Positions 49,401 through 60,009 of a DNA stretch of 64,000 nt are shown here, one piece after another. Source of the stretch: Riptortus pedestris (lineage: Eukaryota > Arthropoda > Insecta > Hemiptera > Alydidae). Under the pieces are notes generated by a model. The model had not been told where the DNA came from and ran no database searches. It saw only the letters and a program-made list of their open reading frames with translations. The position numbers and the translations under genes are program-made. How positions within the stretch are numbered: position 1 is the first letter of the stretch; each line of letters opens with the position of its first letter. Location of the stretch: NCBI GenBank assembly GCA_019009955.1, contig CM032228.1:206163001-206227000 (forward strand), written 5' to 3'.

Positions 49401-50256
49401 TGTATATGTGTCTCACATAACTTACAAATGACTAGAAATTGGAAACTTCATATCTAGGACTGTCACAACGCCTAATTATGCATCTTCCCAACTGACTGAA
49501 GTCGACTAGGAGGAGAGGGTAAGTTTTATAGTAGAGTAAAAGTAAAAACATGTAGAAAAAAATAACAACATAATTTTAAACATTCCTTGTGCAGATTCAA
49601 TGTCAAGTTATGTTTGTAAAGGATTTTAAATAAGGGAGAAACAAAGTATAATATGAGATGATATCATGAGCTAGTCATTCCAAAAATTGGGAAATCTACT
49701 TAGATTAGGCAACTCCAACATGAAAGACTTTTATTCAATGTTGATTTTTTAATGACCTAAACATCTTTATTAATAAAATTAGCATTACTAAAAAATGATT
49801 TAAGAAGAAATCCCATAATTTGCCCTGAAGTGTATAATTCCTTTGTTCAGTTTTTGTAATATACCAATAAAAGCATATTTTTAATAGAGATAATATTAAT
49901 AAAAATAGAGGTAATATTAATAAAAAGGAAAAATTAAAACATACATACCCTGGCATTTTCATCAATTAATATCTCAAGTGCTTTGGATAATTCCAGAAAA
50001 AGCTCAGAGGCTTTAGGATTATCAGGATGTTTGTCAGGATGGCATTTCAAAGCTTTCTTTCTATAGGCTTTTTTGATCTAAAAGAAAAAAAAAATGTATA
50101 TATATATTAAGCAATAATTAGATGTCTAGTAAATAAATAACAATTGTATAGCTAGTAATTTGAGCATTATATTACCTCAGATACAGTTGCAGTAGACTCA
50201 ATTTCTAAGATTTCGTAGAGGTCTAAATCCCGGATATTTTCGATTGTTTTCTCCAT
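43450..50256 (-). CDS. DNAJC17: DNAJC17-like J-domain and RRM protein, 7 coding exons
   Basis: Minus-strand exons: 50176-50256, 49949-50077, 48894-49061, 48584-48793, 46431-46511, 44506-44739 and 43450-43572. All introns are GT-AG, every exon is a whole number of codons, and the product is 341 aa (human about 304). The J domain covers about residues 11-72: [20 protein letters not shown], with HPD at 40-42 ([14 protein letters not shown]). A long charged coiled coil follows (about 78-150), then an RRM at about 175-245 ([32 protein letters not shown]). The C-terminal tail includes [19 protein letters not shown]. Known role: nuclear Hsp70 co-chaperone bound to the spliceosome (yeast Cwc23 is the counterpart), affecting splicing. 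Introns contain SINEs, a mariner fossil and an F2 fragment. The last exons are supported by similarity and open frame. Confidence 0.94.
44928..45131 (-). repeat. tRNA-derived SINE, near full length (DNAJC17 intron 6)
   Basis: tttatttatttacgtccact, ggggcgggctatctacaggg, gtcactaaataaatttctag, gaattgaacccgccactcca and ccctaacccacacggccaat to ctgagcccc. In sense with the host gene. Confidence 0.9.
45979..46178 (+). repeat. tRNA-derived SINE, reference-like copy
   Basis: Head ggggctcaggttggccatgt then gagttaaagcgttg (A-box-like). The B-box-like gagttcgattc is at 46046-46056. The body is caatagagatttatttagtg, and the tail attagccataatagcaaaaa then gtggtcattaataaata. It lies in DNAJC17 intron 5 and is antisense to the gene. 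The tRNA-like head and A-rich tail show pol III origin; this is not a functional tRNA, since no cloverleaf can be drawn beyond the boxes. Confidence 0.9.
46183..46300 (+). repeat. SINE 3' part
   Basis: A second, headless copy immediately after the previous one: gaactcaataaatatcctta, agccccaccctggccaggag and gatgttaataaataagagta. Confidence 0.8.
46690..47283 (-). pseudogene. Mariner transposase fossil in DNAJC17 intron 4-5 region
   Basis: The minus-strand translation starts [20 protein letters not shown] and continues [19 protein letters not shown] (DNA-binding half). After frame breaks come LKAMGMNLN, the LTGDREVD position of the first catalytic Asp motif, and [40 protein letters not shown] and KEKRPEYV, all typical of mariner. 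Stops are frequent, part of the helix-turn-helix segment is deleted, and the half holding the second and third Asp is gone. It lies within the intron between exons 48584-48793 and 46431-46511, in the same orientation as the gene. Confidence 0.85.
49610..49735 (-). repeat. Family F2 left-end fragment (DNAJC17 intron 2)
   Basis: gggaaatctacttagattag to aactccaacatgaaagactt is a degraded F2 left end. It lies between exons 49949-50077 and 48894-49061. Confidence 0.5.
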
Positions 50257-50675
50257 TTTATATGGGCAACAAATTAATAAAACAATATATTACAAATACA
50301 AGAGAGTATAAAAATAAATAATAGGGAGGTTATAGTAAGAAACCCCAAAGAGAGTACGTCAATTCTCCAAAGAAGTAGCACGAAAGCAAGAGAAAATTCC
50401 ATAACTTTCATTTCATTAAATAGCACTTAATAATTGTAGTCAATGGTGAATCTAGTATTTAATTCCGGCTTTGCTCTAACAGGGTGTAAAATCAAAATTT
50501 CCACGGCAAATTTTGAAAATTTATATGAAAGTTGTTACGGTCTTCGCCGCATCATTAATAATAGTTATACTTTAAAGAAATGTGTTAAAAGATTTACTTT
50601 ATTTCATATTTAATGAGGGTTTACATGCCTTCATCATTTCTGACCAGGTCTCCATTATTAGAAGAAATAATTTTT
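50257..50675. other. Upstream region of DNAJC17
   Basis: Expected promoter and 5' UTR of DNAJC17. No TATA box or other defined element was recognised. Confidence 0.4.
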
Positions 50676-51321
50676 TTAGCAGATTTCCTTTATGGGAAAT
50701 CAGCTATTACGGTCGCACTCATGACGCGATTTTCGAAAATATTCCTCAAATGTCCAGTGATCCTACATAGGAGATGACAAAAATGAGGTCCCTTCAAAAT
50801 TATATATATTGTTGCGAAAATTAAATACTTGAAAGAATTGGACAGAGATGTTCACGTGTTTTGTGAGTGTGGAGGAGATCAAAGGGTGCCGCTAGATGGT
50901 CGCGCCCGTCCTAGTCCCTACCAGTCCTTTCTGGAAGAGTCTCGGCCTCATCCTTTGACGTTTTTCCGCTCCACTATATAAGCATGTGCAATTCGCCCGA
51001 CAGTTTAGTTTTGCTCTCAGCTGTCTTGATGATCACATCAGTGCTACAGTGGGACTTAGTGCAGTGTTTTTTTTTATATATAAGAAGAACAGTGTTGTGC
51101 CGTGACTCTGTAAGTAACATTATAGTGCCGTGTTTAAGACAGTGCAGTGCCGTCTTTTGTGAAGTTCAGTGACGCAGTACATACTGTGAGTAGTAATTAA
51201 GAATAATTAACCAATTACATTGTGCATTGTTAAATAAATTGTGCAGTGATAAAAACTGTGAAACTTGGGTGTGTCTAATTTTGCAATCCAAAAGAACTCT
51301 TATTAACAACGTTTATTACTG

Positions 51322-51382
<61 letters not shown>

Positions 51383-51590
51383 TTATCCTTTTAGTTTTCG
51401 GCTTTTTGTAAACCCCCACTCCTACTCCTGTCATATTAACTATAAGCTGTTATATCATGAACCACCTCATTCCCAGGTTAAATACTAAATATGGTTTTAT
51501 TGAACTTTTATTTTCTGAGATAAATTCAAATACATGGTGCGCGTTAGAAATTTGCTTAGTTAACGCAGTCCCAGCGTGAAAGACTTTTTT
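50676..51590 (-). repeat. Family F2 copy interrupted by an LTR
   Basis: Right end tttagcagatttcctttatg, right arm to 50800, then the LTR and (TA)n (51329-51378), then the left part (aacccccactcctactcctg; tttgcttagttaacgcagtc) ending in gtgaaagact. TTTTT stands on both outer sides. Confidence 0.8.
50810..51328 (+). mobile_element. LTR, second copy of the 28317 family
   Basis: Starts TGTTGCGAAAATTAAA and has TATA-like ctccactatataagc near 50975. It shares the long tract cagtgccgtgtttaagacag/tgcagtgccgtctttt and agtagtaattaag...aattaaccaa with the solo LTR in COG2 intron 10. The 3' end differs: cttattaacaacgtttatta then ctgg instead of cttattactgg...taaaaacgtaaca. The end is therefore truncated or rearranged against the TA array, and no clear target duplication is visible. 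Confidence 0.8.
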
Positions 51591-51639
51591 ATCAGGGTGT
51601 CTACCTCATATGCAGTCTTGCTGTAAGGTTACTTGTCTA

Positions 51640-51644
<5 letters not shown>

Positions 51645-51683
<39 letters not shown>
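51645..51683. repeat. (TA)n microsatellite
   Basis: About 18 TA units at the hairpin end of a family H copy. Confidence 0.95.
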
Positions 51684-51684
<1 letters not shown>

Positions 51685-52452
51685 TAGCTTAGATACCCGG
51701 CTTCGCCCGGGAATTGATTTGAGACTGAATGGTGAGGGTATGTTTTTGGCAAGGCTTTAATTTGCAAAATATTTTGACGTTTACCCGTCCCAGAGTTTAG
51801 GGTTAATACCCGTTTTTGGCATTAGTTAATAATAAAATTAATTTTTTATGTAAGTCTTCACTGTCCTCCAAATTGTCATTTTTCCCGTATCTTGTGAATT
51901 ATGCATAGATTTCAGTTATTAAGGACAAAATATTAACATAGATTTGAATTAATTTTTCCAGGTGAGGAACCTCATAGTTTCAAATTGGAATGAATTGTTG
52001 AGCATATCAATATTTCTACACAAATTACTTGCTCCACATATTGTTCCTGGAGAAATGTATAAAACAAAAGTTCATCCAAATAAGAAAGTAAACAACTTTT
52101 GTTATGTGCTAATACACATACCGAGTTTTATTTATTTCGGTTGGGTCTTTTGTTCCGAATAAAATTGTTCACTTCCGCTATAGGTTTTAGCATATATCTC
52201 GTTTATAATTCGGTATAAGAAAAAAGTGTATATAACAAAAGTTACTCTATATAACAAAATAAACAACTTTTGTTATGTTCATATTTGCCAAAAAACCAAT
52301 AGGAAACGAAATATCCCTATTTTGAATTTCTGGCTTCCCCTATAAGCCCCACTCCTGCCCGTCCCTAGAAATGTTGGTATGGCTTGTTATAATGAAAGCG
52401 TTCGTGCTAATACACATACCGAGTTTTATTCATTTCGGTTGGGTCTGTTGTC

Positions 52453-52456
<4 letters not shown>
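51684..52456 (+). mobile_element. Family H element, partial
   Basis: Hairpin end ttagcttagatacccggctt cgcccggg, outer unique part (51720-52000), then about one and a half 295-bp units, breaking off into (TA)n after gtctgttgtccca. The usual inner end is missing. Confidence 0.8.
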
Positions 52457-52521
<65 letters not shown>

Positions 52522-52538
52522 CAATCTATCTATCTATA

Positions 52539-52592
<54 letters not shown>
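52457..52592. repeat. Long compound (TA)n array
   Basis: Two TA runs (about 52457-52518 and 52546-52592) separated by atcaatctatctatctatat. This is the longest TA tract in the window. Confidence 0.95.
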
Positions 52593-52595
<3 letters not shown>

Positions 52596-53035
52596 CTGTT
52601 ACCGCTCTAGCTGTCGCAATTTTGGTTTAATCGTTACCAAACTCGATATTTAGTCGTTTTATGTAAAAAGGAAGATCAAGTTCGTTAACGGCTGAAATCG
52701 GACCAGGGGGAGAGGGGGTATAGAGGGGGAGAATATTGAAAATTCAAAATATCTCTGTTACTATAAGTCGGATCGAAAAAGTGTATAGAGTCAATCTTAT
52801 TGAAAATTAAATGCACTATAAATAATGGGTATATACCATTGTTCTCTATCTTGAATATTAGCCGAGATATTTGCATTTTTCAGTTTTCAGCCTTCAGTAA
52901 ACCCCCACTTCTACTAGTGTTACACAAACAATGGTCTGTTATATAATAAAAGATATTAATTGAAGCCTAAATACCAAACATTGTTTTCATTGATCTTTCA
53001 CTTTGTGAGATATATGCAAATACGTTCTGTTGACC
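52593..53035 (-). repeat. Family F2, left part
   Basis: tgtctgttaccgctctagct, a G-run at about 52710, ttgaatattagccgagatat, aacccccacttctactagtg. It breaks off at a C-run near 53033 before the left end. The right half is not on the other side of the H copy, which suggests exchange between TA arrays. Confidence 0.8.
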
Positions 53036-53332
53036 CCCCCCCTTCTTTTGTTTTTGGATTACTAAAATTTGAGTGATTGAGATAAAACTGATTCTGATTC
53101 ATTACAAATTACACCACTAGCTTTCGTAAATTGTTTTCAATAAAATTAATATGTTATATTCAGATATATTACATTAAATGCTTGTCTTTCCTGTCTATCT
53201 ATGCAGCGCTACGAGGTTGGCTTGCCTGTTTGTTTACAATTCAGCCTTGTACATTCACGGTACAAGCGGCGGGCCTTCGCGTTCACGGTTGTGTTACCTG
53301 TATGTATATTTATCTATTGCAAACCTTTGTGA

Positions 53333-53465
53333 GGGAAATCTGCTTAGTTTACGCAGTCCCTGCGTGACGGACTTATCAGGTTTAATAATAGATAAATCTA
53401 CATACCGGTAACACAATAGTACAGTCAATATCAAATGAATAAATACAAATGATAATAAGAAACTG
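53333..53465. repeat. F2 left ends, two facing fragments
   Basis: 53333-53376 is a minus-oriented F2 left end (gaaatctgcttagtttacgc to agtccctgcgtgacggactt). 53385-53465 is plus-oriented F2 interior (gataaatctacataccggta, gaataaatacaaatgataat), which the LINE copy interrupts. About 290 bases before it (53040-53330) hold no recognised feature; the overlapping frames there are not genes. Confidence 0.65.
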
Positions 53466-54051
53466 TGGATGTGGGTGTGTGTGTGTGTATTTGCGCGCGT
53501 GTGTGTGTGTGTGTATTTGCGCGTGTGTGTATGTGCGTGCGTGCGTGTGCCTGCGCTCGTGAGTGTGTATGCATGTTTGTATGTGTGATAAAGAATGTGA
53601 GAGCATATGATTGTAAATATTTTAAGTGCTAGAAATCTTCATTTTATTGTACATACTAATTTTATTTGATTTTAGTTTAGTTTTTGAACTTAATTTTTTT
53701 TTTTTTTTTGTTTATTTATTTTATTTGTTATTTTGTGTTTATTGTTGTTTTTCGTTGTTTTGTTATTTGATTGCGTTCTATTATTTAGTTGAGTTTTATT
53801 TAGTTGTGTTTGGTTATATTGTTGCGTTCTGTTATTTAGTTGCGTTCCGTTATTTAGTTGTGTTTTGTTATATTGTTGCGTTCTGTTATTTAGTCGAGTT
53901 TTGTTATTTGTTTACGTTCTTATTTTGTATTATTTAATTTTTTCTTGTTTCTATTTTCATTTTGTATTTTGTTTATATAAATTGTTTTTGTTGTTTTTTT
54001 ATGAGCAATATCGCCTCGCTACGAACGCTCCAAAATAAAATAAAATAAAAA
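53466..54051 (+). mobile_element. LINE 3'-end copy (same family as 33484-34835)
   Basis: Shares (GT)n, then gtgataaagaatgtgagagc and atatgattgtaaatatttta, the 18-bp minisatellite (gcgttctgttatttagtt), and the 3' end atgagcaatatcgcctcgct followed by acgaacgctccaaaataaaa. Ends in a (TAAAA)n-like tail. Strongly 5'-truncated, with no coding part. The 103-aa frame at 53626-53937, rich in Tyr, Leu and Phe, is the minisatellite in translation. Confidence 0.85.
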
Positions 54052-54536
54052 AAGTCCGTCACGCAGGGGCTGCGTAAACTAAGCAGATTTCCCAAGTGAA
54101 GTTATACAGTAGATAAATCTGCCCAATAACAACTGTAGTAGTAAGGTATCTCTTAACCTATTCAAGAGGGACGAATAGTTACGGAAACGGCCGCCAGAGC
54201 TCTCGGCGGAAAGTCCCGAACATAGCCGACTCCCTCCGACCACAGTCAGAATACAAATGCAAATATCTCGGTTAATATTCAAGATAGAGAATAAATGTAT
54301 GTAACAATATTTATAGTAAATTTAATTTGGAATAAGATAGACTCTGTACAATTTTTCGATCCGACGTATAGTAACGGAGATATTTCGAATTTTCGAAAAT
54401 CCTCCCCTCTAAACCCCCCCTCCCACTGGTCCGATTTCAGCCGTTAACGAACTTGATCTTTCTTTTTACATAAAACGACTAAATATCGAGTTTGGTACCG
54501 ATCAAACTAAAATTGCGACCGCCAGAGCGGTAACAG

Positions 54537-54606
<70 letters not shown>

Positions 54607-54729
54607 TTTTGAACGGACTTCATTTTCGTCATCTACTAGGTTGATCGATGGACATTTGAAGAAAAATTTTGAAAATTCGGTCATGAGTACAACCTCAGTA
54701 GCTGATTTCCCTTAAGGGAAATCTGCTAA
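54052..54729 (+). repeat. Family F2 element, full length
   Basis: agtccgtcacgcaggggctg at the left and gatttcccttaagggaaatc then tgcta at the right, with all internal landmarks. (TA)n at about 54541-54583 is followed by (GA)n to 54606. It inserted directly at the A-rich tail of the LINE copy; AAAA flanks both ends. Confidence 0.9.
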
Positions 54730-54779
54730 AATGCAAGCAACGTAGATTGCTATTGTTGGGATTTGGGATGGGAATCGAG

Positions 54780-54913
54780 ATTAGGTTTGGTGTTGGTCAC
54801 GGTCAAAATGAGCGGTCGGTGAGCGGTGAGTCGTGGAAAAGAGCTAGTTCAGTTCAAAGAGCGAGCGGTTCTGATCTGATCCCTGAAAAGAGCGGTTTTG
54901 CCCATCTCTATAA
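54780..54913. mobile_element. Possible hAT terminal fragment
   Basis: A GC-richer island with repeated gagcggt words ending gagcggttttgcccatctct a. TTGCCCATCTCTG-like ends are known from several hAT families. No opposite end or target duplication was found. The open frame 54747-54983 across it has no protein likeness. Confidence 0.45.
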
Positions 54914-55512
54914 GAAACCTCGAGACGGGAAGCGTCTGAAATCTAAACAAACAGGTCTGGCCGGTAAGGAAAACAATGACTGAAACATCTCAGAATATAA
55001 CATATTAATTTTATTGAAAACTATGTACTACATCTTATACTATAATTTATAATGAATCAGAATAATTTTATCACAATAAATCAAATTTTAATAGTCCAAG
55101 AATTCAAGAAGGGGGGGGGGTCACAAGAACATATTTGCATGTACCGCGTGAAATAAAGGTTTCTGGGAAACAATATTTTGTATTTAAACTTCGAATAATG
55201 TGGTTTATTATATAATAGAGTATTGTTTATGTAACACAAGTAGAAGTGGGGGTTTGCTGAAGGCTGATAAATGCAAATATCTCAGTTAATATTCAAGATA
55301 GAGAATAAATGTATATTACAATCTTTATAGTACATTTAATTCGAAATAAGATTTATTCCATGCACTTTTTCGATCCGACTTATAGTAACGGAGATATTTC
55401 GAACTTTCAAAATTCTTCTCCTCTAAACCTCCCCTCTCCCTGATCCGATTTCAGCCGTTAACGAACTTGATCTTCCTTTTTACATAAAACGACTAAATAT
55501 CGAGTTTGGTTA
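54914..55512 (+). repeat. Family F2, long-version interior
   Basis: Matches the interior of the F2 copy at 62625 over a long stretch: ggtaaggaaaacaatgactg, ttaattttattgaaaactat, a G-run at 55110, atctcagttaatattcaaga. Breaks off at cgactaaatatcgagtttgg. Confidence 0.8.
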
Positions 55513-55574
55513 AGATAAAACATAATTTCCGGTATATACGATTTTTCTGTAACTTGAATATTTATAATTATGAG

Positions 55575-55625
55575 TTTTTTTTATTAGCCTGAGTTGCAAA
55601 AAGTGGGCGTTAATAAATAATAATA
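55575..55625 (+). repeat. SINE tail fragment
   Basis: ttagcctgagttgcaaaaag then tgggcgttaataaataataa matches the SINE 3' end. Confidence 0.6.
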
Positions 55626-55997
55626 ATGAGTTTTTTATTTTCATTTCCTTTGCTACTGATGTGATTTATTCTGGTTCTTTATCATTCTACAATGTTTTTC
55701 ATGATGTCATTAATAGAGAATTCCTAACATGCTATGTAATGTTTGTATTACCTCTTCCAAGGGGCGCCAGGAATATGTCTGACAAGTGGTAAAATAACCT
55801 TTTTACCCTGTACCTCACGTGGCTTCTTATTGTTTTTTTTAAATGAACTGTTTATTCATAGTACTTGCAACGAATGTAATAATTTGTCTTGAAAAATTCC
55901 TTACGATTAATTGACTGTATTATCAGCTGAATTTTTCATTTAAATGGTTGATTAAGTTTTATGGAGATTTCATAAATTCATCTAAGTCTTCTTTGAA
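55626..55997. other. Upstream region of the C9orf85 homolog
   Basis: Expected promoter and 5' UTR. No specific element was recognised. Confidence 0.35.
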
Positions 55998-57729
55998 ATG
56001 AGCTCACAAAAAGGAAATATCAAGAGGACAAGACCTCAAAAACATCAAAACAGCAGGGTATTCAAAAATGATCTTCATGACAACACACCAAAGACAAAGT
56101 TTCTTAACTCTTTAGAAATATCAGATGTTTGTATACATTGTAAAAGTATACTAGAATGGAGGATCAAGTTTAAGAAATACAAACTGCTGAAAAATCCAAA
56201 GACATGTGTAAAGTGCAATCAAAGAACAATCGTCCTCTCCTATCGCATTATGTGTTCTTCATGTGCTTTAAAACTGAAAGTTTGCCCAAAATGTGGCAAA
56301 AGTGAAAATGATGTAACCGAAAATGTGCCCCCTGAAATTCTTATTAAATGTAAGATGATTTATTTTATTTACTTCTTATTTTTGGATTGAACAGTTCAGT
56401 TTTATTGCATGTAAAATCAACATAACTAATGTCAAATGCTGATGCCACCAACTGAAGTTTTGATGAAACATGGGAAGTACATAGACAGCCCTTCCCATTT
56501 TTTAGAAAAAGTTCTTAATTTCATTGAATTTAGTAAAAGTCATTAAAGGATGTATAGTACATTGTGTGGGTGTTATAATATTTAACTGAAATATTATAAG
56601 GGTTTTGGATATTATGTGTAATAATCTACAAAATGAGCTTCAGATATAAATATACTGATTTTTCTGACTTCAGGCCTTGATTTCTAATGTACAAAATTTC
56701 TTATTAATAAAAGTTAAAAATGTATTTATGATGCAGACAAAAATATTTAGAATCATAACATATCCAAATTCTATATTTTTATTTATTTATTTACGTCTAC
56801 TTTATGCTACTATGGCTAATTGGAACAGGTTATCTACAGATTACCAACCCTTTTCTAGCCACATTGGAACTAAGGAATTTATTTAATGAGTCTGTCACTA
56901 AATAAATTTCGATTGCCCAGGGCGGGACCACTATAGGTTTACCACATAGGATCAAGACCAACGCCTTAACTTACACGGCCAACCTGAGCCCCAACCGAAT
57001 TCTAAAGTGGATGTTTGGCCCAATTTTTTGTAGTCTGAATATTATAGCCACCCTTGATTTAATGTCAAACTTAAACCTTTGATATAATTTTAAACTTGAA
57101 ATCTTATTTTGGAATTTGAAAAAACAAAGTTCCTTATGTCTCCGGAGTAATATTTAATTAAGAAAGAGGATTTACTTTACTACAAAACGACACCTCTTCA
57201 ATAACTGCTGTTTAATTAAGATATGAGCATTTAATATTGGAAATAATGAAATTTGATCTATAATAATAAACAATTTCTCTATTTTTAGTTATTTTTTTTC
57301 TTTAGTAAATGTAGCTACTATGTTTGGTAACATGAAAAAAACTATTCTAAACTGCTTTATATCTTCACAAATCATAGTAAATGAGTGCTAAAAATAAAAA
57401 AAGATCAGTACAAATTTCAAAATTTATTTGTACAGACCACACATATTTCAGGTGTTCCAGACTTTTGTGCACACATTCGGGAGACAATTTAAGAATTTAT
57501 ACCAAAAAAAGTAAATATAGACAGGTTCTCTCACTCTTTGGAAAATGTTGTGGTTTTATTTTTAATTTGTGGTATTTTCTCAAATTCAGGAGCCACAGCT
57601 CGAGAAACTATCATCTCAATATTGGATTCTGATTTGACTTTCCAAAAGACCATAAAATTTCCTTTAAAATGATGCCAATAACATAGCCATATGACACCAT
57701 AAAGGAACCCCTAATAGGTTTTGTAAGAT

Positions 57730-57780
<51 letters not shown>

Positions 57781-59063
57781 CTTTTTCATTTCCCTGTAAA
57801 AATTTTCTTTCTCTTCTTCACTATTTTCAGCAAAATTAAATTAACTTTTTTATATTTTTCTCCCTAAGAAGGCATAAAAAGGCAGCACCTTCGAAATACA
57901 TATGATAGTAGAGTGCTCCCTTTTATGGTCAGTTCATTCTGAATCGGTGCTCGAAATAATTTCTTCTATGAACCTGTGATTTAACTCTGCCCAATGATGC
58001 ATTTTTTTTTAATTAAAGACTTCTGTTTTGTGAAGTTTGTCTCATCCTCTCTGAGTGAAGTTATTGATAGGCCTGGTGGGTGGTAGTGGAGGAAAGTCTT
58101 TATGAGAGAACTCAGGCTGGCTTGTAGAACTCCACCTGTGTATCCTGTTTTTGTTTCAATTTGCCTTATTTTTACTTTACAGTTTTCATTGTTGGTGTTT
58201 GCTGTAGTCGACACAGATAGGTGTTGATGACGATGGTTTAGGGCAGCTTGAGCGTAAGAGGATTTCAGTTTACAGAAACAGTACCTGGCAACGTGAAAAT
58301 AAGACTGGCATTTATTATTGAGCTATATTATTTCTGGTTTTGATTTTTTCCCACTGGGTGGTGACATTAGATGATTTCAGTGTATTTTATAGCCATTCTC
58401 TGACAGGCACAGCTAGTGAAAGGTCCTATGTAACGATGTAGCCGGTGTTGTAGTTATCTGTATTATTATATTCATTAGTACTATATTTTATTACTTTGTT
58501 ATTAGTATTATATTTCCTCCTGAGGCATCATCTGGTCGGAAAACTAGTAGAGAAGTAAAAATAGTTTTAATAACCATTTGCAGTTTTCTTTTTTATTGAT
58601 CTTTCGCCATCAGATGGTTAACTGAATATGATACAAATACTAATTTATAAACTCTTAACTTCTTGTCTCAATGTTATACCTTCTGCATCTTTTTGGGGTG
58701 TAGATGAACACTAATATCAACAATTTTGACACAGAAGATACAACATAAGTCATATTTGTTGTTAATATTGGCAGAAATTAATTTGTCTTTAGTTCATAAT
58801 ATTGTGTTTCAATCCCTATTGCTATATTTAATATTAATTCAGTATTTCAATCCCAAATAATCAACAACAGTTACACATAAAAATTGACATGAAATTAAAA
58901 CCAGAAGAAATATTAACCCTAGTGAACCAAATTCTTGGTTGCTTTTCACTTCTATTAAAAATAAAACATTAAATTGAGTGTTAATTAATAATAGCTATTT
59001 ATTTTATTTATTTTTTTTGTTTTAGCTGAAGATCAAGGGGGAGAATCAGATGACAGTGAATGA
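55998..59063 (+). CDS. C9orf85-like zinc-ribbon protein (DUF2039 family), 2 coding exons
   Basis: Exons 55998-56349 and 59026-59063, with donor T|GTAAGA, acceptor TTTTAG|CT and consistent phase; 129 aa. The start MSSQKGNIKRTRPQKHQN is the family's hallmark N-terminus. Four CxxC knuckles at residues 45/48, 70/73, 86/89 and 96/99 (CIHC, CVKC, CSSC, CPKC) would bind two zinc ions. In between is LEWRIKFKKYKLL, also family-typical. The tail is short and acidic (SEDQGGESDDSE), as in other members, but the whole protein is shorter than the human one (about 157 aa). The function is unknown in any species; the basic N-terminus and zinc ribbon suggest RNA or protein binding, which is inference. The 2.7-kb intron holds a SINE and a TA array. 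Reading past the donor gives a 130-aa frame, which I regard as intron read-through. Confidence 0.93.
56782..56993 (-). repeat. tRNA-derived SINE in the C9orf85-homolog intron
   Basis: tttatttatttacgtctact, ggctaattggaacaggttat, gtcactaaataaatttcgat, ccaacgccttaacttacacg and gccaacctgagcccc. Near full length. Confidence 0.9.
57733..57774. repeat. (TA)n microsatellite
   Basis: About 20 TA units in the intron of the C9orf85 homolog, without F2 flanks. Confidence 0.95.
57775..59020. other. Intronic stretch without recognised feature
   Basis: Unique-looking intron sequence of the C9orf85 homolog. Open frames such as 57981-58214 show no protein likeness. Confidence 0.45.
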
Positions 59064-59233
59064 ACTTTAATTATTAATTAAAAGGAGAAATTAAATTATT
59101 TATTTCATTGGCACTCCAAAGTATAATCAACTATAACGTTGTTCTATATACTTTCTCTATCTGGAATATCAAAGATGGTATTTACATTTTTTCTCAGACA
59201 GCTTTTTAAAATATATATATTTGCAAGTATGTA

Positions 59234-60009
59234 TAGGGTTGGCAAATAAGTCCTTTCGGTTTTTTAAGTTGAAAGAAAACTATTGTATATTTTGAACATA
59301 ATTTTTATTTTAATCTACAATGTAATGTCCATTATTTTCTATTACTTTACCCCATCTCTCCATCAGCTGAATAATCCCATGCTCATAGAATGTCTGTGGT
59401 TTATTAGCGAAAAAATGATCAAGGTGCTCCCTGACACCCTGTTCGTTTTCAAACCGTTTTCCACCGAAGGAATTTTGTAGAGACCGGAATAAGTGGTAGT
59501 CACTAGGAGCAAGGTCCGGTGAATAGGGAGGGTGGGGTAAAAGATCCCTTCCAAGGGCTAACAATTTGTTGCGGGTGACTAACGAAGTGTGGGGCCTGGC
59601 ATTATCATGATGGAAGACGACACCCTTTCGATTTGCCAGTTCTGGGCGTTTTCGTCGAATTGATTCATTCAATTTTGTTAATTGTGAGCAGTATAGAGTG
59701 GAATCGATTGACATACCTTGTGGCAGCAGGTCATAAAAAATCACACCCTTGAAATCCCACCATACAGAAAGCATTATATTCTTTGGGTGCAATCCCCCCT
59801 ATAATGCAATAAATTACCGTCCATCTTCTCAGCTGGATCACAAAAGCAATACTGCCCTAATCTTAACAAGTGTCGACAGACATAACTGTTTACATATTAC
59901 AAATAGGATAAACAATCCTCTGTTGGGATTAATTGCATCAGATAAATGTGACATATTGTAACAACAAAACATGAAAACAAAAACCGAAAGGACTTATTTG
60001 CCAACCCTA
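59234..60009 (-). mobile_element. Internally deleted mariner with intact 31-bp terminal repeats
   Basis: Both ends start TAGGGTTGGCAAATAAGTCC then TTTCGGTTTTT, identical over 31 bp, and TA flanks each side (59232-59233 and 60010-60011), the mariner target duplication. At 776 bp it is about 500 bp shorter than a standard ~1.3-kb mariner. The missing part covers the DNA-binding half and the first catalytic Asp of the transposase. Confidence 0.95.
59310..59798 (-). pseudogene. Mariner transposase, C-terminal 160 residues
   Basis: An open frame starting at the deletion joint (LHPKNIMLSVWWDFKGVIFY) contains the second catalytic Asp (GVVFHHDNARPHTS) and the third (HPPYSPDLAPSDYHLFRSLQ), then the usual tail RFENEQGVREHLDHFFANKP, MERWGKVIENNGHYIVD and stop. 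No stop or frameshift occurs in the remaining half, so the copy is young. It cannot be active: the N-terminal half and the first Asp are absent, and a stop codon lies just upstream of the joint. Confidence 0.95.

Noticed and set aside
53626..53937. 103-aa frame with a repeated six-residue pattern
   Set aside because: It is the 18-bp minisatellite of a LINE 3' UTR read in frame; the other copy of the UTR does not keep the frame.
54747..54983. 78-aa frame in a GC-richer island
   Set aside because: It crosses a presumed hAT end and the start of an F2 interior; no domain likeness.
57981..58214. 77-aa minus-strand frame in the C9orf85-homolog intron
   Set aside because: No protein similarity recognised and no start or splice context to support it.
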